This document shows, piece after piece, positions 1 through 5,728 of a stretch of DNA of 14,065 nt (position 1 is the first letter of the stretch; the number at the start of each line of letters is the position of its first letter). The notes under the pieces were generated by a model that was given only the letters and a program-made list of their open reading frames with translations, was not told where the DNA came from and did not search any database. The translations under genes and the position numbers were made by a program. This stretch comes from Caldifarciminota bacterium (GTDB taxonomy: Bacteria > WOR-3 > Hydrothermia > UBA1063 > CAJXJZ01), in the NCBI GenBank assembly GCA_027073945.1, contig JALTEL010000007.1:1-14065 (forward strand), given 5' to 3'.

Positions 1-2
1 GG

Positions 3-98
3 TGGGATTGGCCGGTTGAGAGGATAAAAAGGAATAAGAGATTCTTTATGAGCGACCTTACGGAGGTTGAGGACCTTTACTCACTTGTAGAGGAGTGA
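3..98 (+). CDS. C-terminal end of an unidentified protein (cut by window start)
   Basis: An open frame enters from the left edge and ends at TGA 96-98, giving 31 visible residues that start WDWPVERIKRNKR and end DLYSLVEE. The stretch is charged and acidic at its end, without a membrane segment or a motif I recognise. It converges on the universal-stress-like gene (stop at 146), with only 47 bp between the two stops. Function cannot be assigned. It could be a chance open frame, but its codon pattern and its end just before a convergent gene favour a real gene. Confidence 0.5.
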   Translation, partial: WDWPVERIKRNKRFFMSDLTEVEDLYSLVEE

Positions 99-145
99 GG
101 GGGGCCCGAATATCAAATTTTAAGACTCGAGAATCCGGAAAGAAT

Positions 146-799
146 TTATGAATAAAATACAACAACCGTTGCGGCTTTTTTCACATATTTATGGTCAAAG
201 GATTGAAGACAGAGCATATCTCCCTCGGTGGAAGTTGTAATAGGCGCAAGTCCTTCGAGAGTTTTTGCTGCCCCCCTCTCATCGGACCTGTAAAAAATCT
301 TCATGTCACAATGTATTTTCTGACATATGGCCTCCATAAACTCAAAATCCCTTCTGAGTCTTTTTATTTTGGCCACCGATTGGACGACGAATACGCATCT
401 CTTTATGTCATTTCCCGCATCGATCCAGAGAGGGACATTCAATGATAGGAGTCTCCTCTCAAAACTGTCCACCATTATTATATCTGGCATCAGTTTGAGA
501 GCGTATTTCTCAAGGGTCTCGAAGTATTCTCCGACTTCAAAGTTAAGACTCGCTTTTTTCGTCGGAATTCCGAGGCTTTTCAGGATACTTTCGGCCTCTT
601 TTTTCTGAGATTCGATAATGGTGCTCTCCAGACTTTTCAGGGTCTCCGAATCAAGAACGTACGACGATTCGCTCTCCATTCGATCCAGCATCTTTCTATC
701 AAGCACATAAAGAAGGTGAATGTCATCACACAGTACAGGCACTCTCTTTACGGCGTTCTCGTTCTTCATTTCCTGAGTTATCGGTATAAGACACTTCAT
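146..799 (-). CDS. Universal-stress-protein-like protein, last gene of the sulfation operon
   Basis: Predicted soluble protein of 217 residues. Hydrophobic beta-strand-like segments recur in the order expected of a USP/HUP alpha-beta fold: MKCLIPI at the N-terminus, IHLLYVLD near residue 25, PDIIMVDS near residue 105, then a second, more divergent half with KRCVFVVQ and GDMLCLQS. I see no clear ATP-binding G-x2-G-x9-G loop, so nucleotide binding is uncertain. The start is taken at ATG 797-799: it overlaps the permease stop as TAATG and has GGGGGT eight bases upstream; an upstream in-frame ATG at 823 lacks such support. USP-like domains often accompany membrane transporters, so a role in modulating the SLC13 permease is a reasonable inference. 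Fold assignment is moderate. Confidence 0.72.
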   Translation of the reverse strand: MKCLIPITQEMKNENAVKRVPVLCDDIHLLYVLDRKMLDRMESESSYVLDSETLKSLESTIIESQKKEAESILKSLGIPTKKASLNFEVGEYFETLEKYALKLMPDIIMVDSFERRLLSLNVPLWIDAGNDIKRCVFVVQSVAKIKRLRRDFEFMEAICQKIHCDMKIFYRSDERGAAKTLEGLAPITTSTEGDMLCLQSFDHKYVKKAATVVVFYS

Positions 800-2165
800 T
801 ACCAGACCCCCATAAACTTCCATACGACCATGGCTACGAAGTAAACTGTAATTATTCCGAATATATCTGCGAATATCCCGACTTTGATGAGATCTTTCTG
901 CCGATAAAAGCCTGTGCTGTAGGTCATCATATTTCCAGGAGTTCCCACAAGAAGAGCAAATGCAAAGCCGCCCACCAGCGCTATCGCCATGGAAAATACA
1001 ATGGGATTTATCCCCGTAGCAATGGCAAGCCCCGCACCTATCGGGAGCATCAGAGCGACAGCGGCCGTATTGCTCATGAATTCCGTGAACATTACGGTTA
1101 TCACTATCAAAACGAAAAGAATTATCTCGGGGTTACTCCCGATGTAAGCAACGATTCCGGATGCCATCCAGTCGCTTGCTCCTGTGTTCAGCAGACCCTT
1201 TCCGAGAGTTATGGCCCCACCATAGAGGAGAAGTACGCCCCATGGTATCGAACGTTCGACATCTTTCCAGTCAATTACCCCCAGAAAGAACATTGCCGTT
1301 GCACCGAGTATTGCCATGACAGCCGTTCCGACTCCGCCGAAGATGAAAAGGAGAAGAACAGTAGCAATCAGAATGGAGCCCGCTTTTATCTCCATGCCGC
1401 TCAGGGGTTTTTTCTCTCCTTCTTTTGCAGTAATCGCGCCGGTTTTCGTCGGAAAGGCGGATATTAAAAGTATCCATACCACCGGTATCATTATTATAAT
1501 AATAGGTGCTGCCATAAGAAACCACTGGAAAAAGGTGATATTCCTGCTGAAACTCTCACTGATGAAACTAACGGCATATGGATTTCTGGCCGCACCCAGA
1601 AGTGTGCCTATGCTTCCGATGGAGCAGCCATAAGCAAGTGCTATCATCCCCGCCTTCTTCAGGCCTTCGTCCTCCAGGACCCCTGCAAGGGACATTGCTA
1701 TTACCGGGATCATAAGAACGACAACGGCATGTTCCGACATTAATAACGAAAGGGAAGAGCCGAGAAGAAGGATTCCAAGGACAAATGTCTTGGGTGAACC
1801 GCCGAACTTTTTAAGGAATCTTGCGGCTATTCTCCGATGCAACCCACTCTTTCTGAATCCGGCTGCAAGAATGAACCCGCTTATGAGCAGAAATATGGCC
1901 TCATTCCCAAAGAATCCGAACACCTGCCTCGAATCATAGATTCCAAATATAGGCGGCAGGGCCATTATCAGGATGCCGGACATCCCTAAGGGGAGTGCCT
2001 CTGTAACAAACAAGAATATTGCAAATTTGCAAATACCAAGATGCCGAGCATCATCTTCCCTGCATAACCCAGGCCCGAAGGCGTGGGGATCAAATATGTT
2101 ATCAGGAGAATCAGAAGAGACACTAAAAAAAGTTCTCTCTTTACTTTCAGGTCCTTAATCGACAT
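799..2165 (-). pseudogene. SLC13/DASS-family anion permease, frameshifted by an 8-bp duplication; probable sulfate uptake
   Basis: Polytopic membrane protein of the divalent anion:sodium symporter family. The main frame (799-2013) lacks the normal N-terminus. That N-terminus lies in another frame, starting at ATG 2163-2165 inside the end of cysC (MSIKDLKVKRELFLVS, then a hydrophobic helix and KMMLGILVFA). It runs into stop TAG 1986-1988, giving a 59-residue fragment. Deleting one copy of the tandem ATTTGCAA repeat at 2019-2034 joins them as ILVFA-IFLFVTEALPLG, yielding 452 residues, a normal family length. Family signs: TEALPLG after the first helices, the LSLLMSEHAVVVLMIP hairpin, and the DASS-type SNTAAVALMLPIG near the C-terminus. 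Substrate is inferred as sulfate from the flanking sat and cysC. A sequencing or assembly error, a strain mutation, or reversible slippage are all possible. The apparent start at 2013 is TTG and is probably not the native one. Confidence 0.85.
2019..2034. repeat. Exact 8-bp tandem duplication that shifts the permease frame
   Basis: On the plus strand TTGCAAAT occurs twice back to back (2019-2026 and 2027-2034); on the coding strand this reads ATTTGCAA twice. Eight bases is not a multiple of three, and the frame change between the N-terminal and C-terminal parts of the permease falls exactly here. With one copy removed the coding strand reads GTA TTT GCA ATA TTC TTG through the join. The unit also forms the palindrome ATTTGCAAAT, which could favour replication slippage. 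Confidence 0.9.
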
Positions 2166-2676
2166 ATCCCCTCTCTTTCAAAAGAGTCATGACCTTTTTA
2201 ACACTTTCATCCACTTCCTCTTTGTCTGTCTCCAGAATCAGCTCCGGATTTTCTGTTTCCTCATAAGGGTCGTCAATCCCGGTAAATCCCTTAATCTCAC
2301 CGCTCATAGCCTTCTTGTACATGCCTTTAACATCCCTCTCGATACAGAGTTCCAATGGGGCTTTAACATAAACCTCGAGAAAATCATCCGATATCGACCT
2401 TGCAAAATCTCTATTTTCTCTGTACGGACTCACAAAGGAGCACAGGACTACAACCTCTCTCTCCGATAGCAATTTTGCGGTCAGCGCTATGTATCTCAGA
2501 TGCTTATTCCTGCCTTCCGCCGAAAAATCCCTGTTTTTGATATAATCTCTGACGGTATCGCCGTCCAGCAGTTCAACATCCCTATCCATCGCTTCCAGCT
2601 CTTTTTTTACGCCCCTGGCCACCGTTGTTTTTCCGCAGCATGGGAGCCCCGTAAACCACACTATTACGCCTTTCAT
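2155..2676 (-). CDS. cysC: Adenylylsulfate (APS) kinase
   Basis: Phosphorylates adenosine 5'-phosphosulfate with ATP to give PAPS, the sulfuryl donor used by sulfotransferases. The 173-residue product has normal single-domain length. Visible motifs: Walker A GLPCCGKTT at residues 10-18 (two Cys replace the commoner S-G pair), the DGD motif at 38-40, FSAEGRNKHLRYIA in the helix after it, and KGFTGIDDPYEE near residue 130, the CysC signature region. ATG 2674-2676 follows the sulfotransferase stop by 6 bp, and its ribosome-binding site GAGGTGA includes that stop codon. It overlaps the native start of the permease by 11 bp. Together with sat this completes PAPS synthesis. The C-terminus ends in LKERGYVD, similar to the tail of the RHH protein of this operon. 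Confidence 0.96.
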   Translation of the reverse strand: MKGVIVWFTGLPCCGKTTVARGVKKELEAMDRDVELLDGDTVRDYIKNRDFSAEGRNKHLRYIALTAKLLSEREVVVLCSFVSPYRENRDFARSISDDFLEVYVKAPLELCIERDVKGMYKKAMSGEIKGFTGIDDPYEETENPELILETDKEEVDESVKKVMTLLKERGYVD

Positions 2677-2682
2677 TACAAT

Positions 2683-3234
2683 TCACCTCTTTTTTCTATT
2701 TCTATAGAGATTCGGATCAACAGCCTTTAAGGCCGAATCCACATCAAGCCTTCCGCCAAGGAACTCGTTCACCTTTTCAATTTCCGTTCTTGGCTCCTTT
2801 AAAACATCGTTGTATCTGACTATTAGGTAATCAATATCTTCCCGCCCTTCCATAAGTTTGATACTGTGCCTGTTGAGCTTTTCAAACAGAGGCTTCTCCG
2901 TTTTTCTATCGATTTCACCGGCCATCTTTTCCATGGAATCCATGATTTCATCGATATCTCTTACCATATAGACTATGCGATAACGGCCGACCGGAAGAAA
3001 TTTCAATCCGTAAGCCGTAATTTTTATGAACTTACCATCATATTCTTCTAGCGGAAAGGTTCCATCCATGAGACGGTTTATTATCTTGCCCCCCTCAAGT
3101 TCAAAATATCCCTTCGGATTCTGTTCGTCAGGTGGACGGGAAGAATCGAATGCAACGGGCATTCCTCCCTTGTACAGAATCTGCATCATCATGGATGTAC
3201 CGGAGCGCTCCAGACCGGATACGATATAGTTCAT
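2683..3234 (-). CDS. PAPS-dependent sulfotransferase family protein
   Basis: Likely moves the sulfuryl group from PAPS to an acceptor (probably a sugar), releasing PAP. The short 183-residue protein begins directly with the 5'-phosphosulfate-binding loop VSGLERSGTS (residues 5-14), followed by NPKGYFE near residue 40, typical of the Sulfotransfer_3-like clan. A second motif, VYMVRDIDEIMDSM near residue 90, matches the position of the 3'-phosphate-binding RDP-type segment. The tail VRYNDVLKEP...FLGG also fits the family. There is no signal peptide or membrane helix, so it acts in the cytoplasm, plausibly on nucleotide- or lipid-linked sugars before export. Its ATG overlaps the DHH stop as ATGA, so the two are translationally coupled. 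The acceptor cannot be read from the sequence. Confidence 0.88.
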   Translation of the reverse strand: MNYIVSGLERSGTSMMMQILYKGGMPVAFDSSRPPDEQNPKGYFELEGGKIINRLMDGTFPLEEYDGKFIKITAYGLKFLPVGRYRIVYMVRDIDEIMDSMEKMAGEIDRKTEKPLFEKLNRHSIKLMEGREDIDYLIVRYNDVLKEPRTEIEKVNEFLGGRLDVDSALKAVDPNLYRNRKKR

Positions 3235-4136
3235 TTTATCTCCTCCGTGATCTCATTAAAGAATTTCTTTCCTTCTCCCTTCGGGAGTAATATTCCCACA
3301 ACCTCTCTCTTTCCTCCGGCGTTGTAGCCTCGATCTCTTGCCAGAGTTATAAACCGTGAAACATCCATATCCGGACTTCTCAGATATATCTCGTCCCTAT
3401 CGGACTTCTCATTCAGAACCAGAGCCGTCTTTCCTGCACCCCATGCGATTTCCCTTGCCAGAGCGGAGATTATATGATGCTCACTCCTCACTTTCAGCAC
3501 CATTATACCATTAATGTCCTCGGCTCCGGACACAAGTTCCGCTATCTCTCTTTCGAGGACTTCCTCGTTCTTCTGAAGGGTCCCGTTATTCAGCACGGCC
3601 TCCATATCGTTTGCAAGAAAGACATCGCTCAGAACCTCGTCTCTTTTGAACATCTTATAACTGGAATCCAGAAGTGCGACGGCTCTTTCAAGGTCTTTAA
3701 ACTCTTTTCCGGAATCTCGCAGGTACTTTTCGACCAGGGGGCGCTGTTCCATCTCGAGAATTCTTTTTCCGACATCCCCCACCATTCCGAGAACCACTCT
3801 GTGATCCAGTGGAAGGCCGTGTTTTTCATATATAACGAGTGTCGCGGAAGGGTACCTCTTTCCCTCGAGATAGGGGTTTATCTGCTCCGCACATTCTATC
3901 CTTTCCGAGATATGATGGTCATAGATTTTTACACTGGCGAATTCGCATAGTTTCTCCGCATTCGCAAGGTTCATGTCCGCCACAATGATATTCTTCTCTT
4001 TACCGAGAGCGAGAAGGTCATCATTATCCAGAAAATAATTGCCAATCTTCGGTGTGAAGTTACCCTGCTCTCCGTATATATCCATGAGAAGCGAAGCGGA
4101 GCATATGCCGTCCGTATCCCAGTGATGCAGTATCAT
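3231..4136 (-). CDS. DHH-family phosphoesterase, archaeal RecJ/NrnA-like; candidate PAP phosphatase
   Basis: Metal-dependent phosphoesterase of the DHH superfamily, 301 residues. Visible motifs in order: HHWDTDGICSA at the N-terminus (motif I), VADMN near residue 55 (motif II), DHH near residue 75 (motif III), and a C-terminal DHHA1-like segment RGYNAGGKREVVG in which the usual GGH reads GGK. The start is taken at ATG 4134-4136, one base after the sat stop, because it places motif I at the very N-terminus as usual; a TTG at 4160 would overlap sat by 23 bp. It lies between ATP sulfurylase and sulfotransferase, with an ATGA overlap to the latter. Members such as NrnA hydrolyse PAP to AMP, so removal of the inhibitory PAP by-product is an attractive inference. 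A general nuclease role (RecJ-like) cannot be excluded. Confidence 0.85.
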   Translation of the reverse strand: MILHHWDTDGICSASLLMDIYGEQGNFTPKIGNYFLDNDDLLALGKEKNIIVADMNLANAEKLCEFASVKIYDHHISERIECAEQINPYLEGKRYPSATLVIYEKHGLPLDHRVVLGMVGDVGKRILEMEQRPLVEKYLRDSGKEFKDLERAVALLDSSYKMFKRDEVLSDVFLANDMEAVLNNGTLQKNEEVLEREIAELVSGAEDINGIMVLKVRSEHHIISALAREIAWGAGKTALVLNEKSDRDEIYLRSPDMDVSRFITLARDRGYNAGGKREVVGILLPKGEGKKFFNEITEEIK

Positions 4137-4137
4137 C

Positions 4138-5274
4138 TCATTCCACCAGCGGATTCTCAAAACTCAATATGGCATCCGCCACTTCGGGCCTCATCATGTC
4201 CTCGGGGGGCCTCTTTCCCTCCACCAGCATATTCCTTATGGCCGTGCCGGAGAAGTTGATCTGATACTCCTTCCCGTGCGGGCATATCTTGTCATTCACA
4301 ACGGATCTGCACTTCTTGCAGTAATAGAACGAGCGGAAGAATATCGGTTCTATTACGAGGTCAGGATACTCGAGGAATATCTTATGGGAATCAAAGGGGC
4401 CGTAGAAATTGCCGACACCGGCATGGTCTCTTCCGACTATGAAATGAGTGCAGCCGAGATTTTTTCTCATTATGGCGTGGAAGATCGCTTCCTTCGGGCC
4501 GGCATATCTCATCTCCGTCTCTATTATGGACATGGCGGCCGTGTTGTTGGGGTAGTAGTTCTCAAAGAGGGCTTCGTACGACTTTATTATCGTATCGTCC
4601 CTGAAGTCTCCTTTTTTCTTCTTTCCGATGAGCGGATTGATTAGCAGGCCGTCAACAAGAGTAAGAGATGCTTTCTGAACATATTCGTGCCCTATGTGGG
4701 GTGTATTTCTTGTCTGGAACCCCACAATCTTTTTCCATCCTTTTTCTCTGAAAAGGACCCTTGTCTCTTCCGGCCACAGTTTATAATCCGGGAACATCGT
4801 GGGGGGATCTTTCAGAAGGGTAATTTTCCCTCCAATCAGGTAATTTCCCATGGAAAACAGCCTTTGTACGCCCGGATGTTCGGCGGAATCCGTTCCGAAT
4901 ACGGATTTTGCGTAATCCACCTTGTCGTATGCATATGTGTCCTCCACATCCAGAATACCGACAGGCGTCCCTTCGTATGTCAATGCGATCCTATCCCCTT
5001 CCTTCAGGTTCGAAATTCCCTCTCTGGTCGAATCCATGACTATCGGAAGTGTCCACGGAATATCGCTATCGAGTCTTCCCTCCTTCAGAACCGCCTCAAA
5101 ATCGTTCTCATTCATGTATCCCTCAAGTGGCGAGAAAAGACCGTGAGCTATATTTGCCAGATCTCTGTATCTATCGAGGGAAATCTCTTTTTTCTGCAGT
5201 TCTTTCGCCTCTTCTCTGATGGAATCGCTGAAATCAACCCTTTTAACGAGGGTTCCGCCGTGTGGTTTAATCAT
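4138..5274 (-). CDS. sat: Sulfate adenylyltransferase (ATP sulfurylase)
   Basis: Makes adenosine 5'-phosphosulfate and pyrophosphate from ATP and sulfate, the entry step of sulfate activation. The 378-residue protein has the size of archaeal and bacterial monofunctional Sat, without a kinase extension. Active-site motifs are clear: QTRN followed by PHIGHE, with His193 and His196 as the HxxH pair; GRDHAGVG near residue 280; and SGTAIRNML near the C-terminus. Cys319, Cys322, Cys331 and His333 form the zinc-type cluster known from thermophile enzymes. ATG 5272-5274 lies 10 bp after the RHH stop, preceded by GAGTGAT as ribosome-binding site. With cysC it yields PAPS. The operon has no reductase, so the product most likely feeds sulfotransfer. 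Confidence 0.97.
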   Translation of the reverse strand: MIKPHGGTLVKRVDFSDSIREEAKELQKKEISLDRYRDLANIAHGLFSPLEGYMNENDFEAVLKEGRLDSDIPWTLPIVMDSTREGISNLKEGDRIALTYEGTPVGILDVEDTYAYDKVDYAKSVFGTDSAEHPGVQRLFSMGNYLIGGKITLLKDPPTMFPDYKLWPEETRVLFREKGWKKIVGFQTRNTPHIGHEYVQKASLTLVDGLLINPLIGKKKKGDFRDDTIIKSYEALFENYYPNNTAAMSIIETEMRYAGPKEAIFHAIMRKNLGCTHFIVGRDHAGVGNFYGPFDSHKIFLEYPDLVIEPIFFRSFYYCKKCRSVVNDKICPHGKEYQINFSGTAIRNMLVEGKRPPEDMMRPEVADAILSFENPLVE

Positions 5275-5284
5275 TTTATCACTC

Positions 5285-5497
5285 TCAATCTATGTACCCT
5301 AGGGACCTGAGGCGCTCTTTGACCCTTTCTTCTTCTTCTTTCGTGAAGGTCTCTTTCTCATCCTCGGAGAGAAGTTCTCTGAGGACATACGTAACATAAG
5401 CGCTCACCGACTCGAAACCGGTGTCTTCTATTCTTTCCTCGATCTGCTTGTACAGCGACGGAGGTATCGAGATATTCATGGACTTTTCATGCACCAT
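5285..5497 (-). CDS. Small ribbon-helix-helix (CopG/MetJ-like) regulator, first gene of the sulfation operon
   Basis: A 70-residue protein whose N-terminal half fits the RHH DNA-binding fold: a short strand MNISIPPSLY, helix KQIEERIEDTG, then the FESVSAYVTYVLRELL segment (turn plus second helix). The second half is a highly charged helix ending RLRSLGYID. RHH proteins bind operators as dimers through the paired strands. ATG 5495-5497 is preceded by GGGTGAT five bases upstream, an excellent archaeal ribosome-binding site. As first gene, directly behind the operon promoter, it is probably an autoregulator of the sulfation genes; what it senses is unknown. An antitoxin is less likely because no toxin gene is adjacent and the partner gene is sat. 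Confidence 0.85.
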   Translation of the reverse strand: MVHEKSMNISIPPSLYKQIEERIEDTGFESVSAYVTYVLRELLSEDEKETFTKEEEERVKERLRSLGYID

Positions 5498-5538
5498 TTT
5501 ATCACCCTTATAGTGTCTAAGAGGCCATATGTAAGAAG

Positions 5539-5547
5539 TATAAAAAG
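5539..5547 (-). promoter_or_regulatory. TATA box of the sulfation operon
   Basis: The minus strand reads CTTTTTATAC, a good archaeal TATA box, centred about 46 bp before the RHH start codon. Initiation some 25 bp downstream would leave a short leader of about 20 bases that contains the GGGTGAT ribosome-binding site. No other TATA-like element was seen within the operon. Confidence 0.7.
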
Positions 5548-5663
5548 GATTCGGAGAGTGCGCTCCCGTGTGGGGCAGGGCGTTTTCTCAGATGTTCGAA
5601 TAACCGGAAAAGATGGTCGTATCGGGAAGAAAAATACCCGGCAGTCCGACGGAAGATGCCAAG

Positions 5664-5672
5664 TTATAAATA
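5664..5672 (+). promoter_or_regulatory. TATA box of the sulfatase-superfamily gene
   Basis: TTATAAATA on the plus strand is a good archaeal TATA match. Initiation about 25 bp downstream would fall near 5694, leaving a leader of about 35 bases with a strong AGGAGG ribosome-binding site at 5715-5720, eight bases before the ATG at 5729. It is divergent from the operon promoter; about 120 bp separate the two TATA boxes. Confidence 0.68.
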
Positions 5673-5728
5673 CTTCCGAACATTCTGCAGTAATGTAAGA
5701 ATAACTATTGAATCAGGAGGCCTAAAAG

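Noticed and set aside
2019..2034. Programmed ribosomal frameshift in the permease gene
   Set aside because: There is no slippery heptamer with a following structure, and the exact 8-bp duplication explains the frame change fully.
4276..4644. Plus-strand open frame opposite sat
   Set aside because: It lies wholly antisense to the catalytic part of sat, whose motifs are unmistakable; it has no ribosome-binding site or recognisable domain. The same holds for the other long plus-strand frames opposite sat, the DHH gene and wecB.
146..5497. Assimilatory or dissimilatory sulfate reduction cluster
   Set aside because: Sat and CysC alone could suggest it, but there is no APS reductase, PAPS reductase or sulfite reductase in the window, and a sulfotransferase occupies the operon instead.
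5285..5497. Antitoxin of a toxin-antitoxin pair
   Set aside because: The RHH fold is common in antitoxins, but the adjacent genes are sat on one side and a promoter region on the other; no small toxin-like gene is present.
5489..5698. Plus-strand 69-residue open frame in the divergent intergenic region
   Set aside because: It starts antisense to the beginning of the RHH gene, lacks a ribosome-binding site, covers both promoters and has a composition unlike a folded protein.
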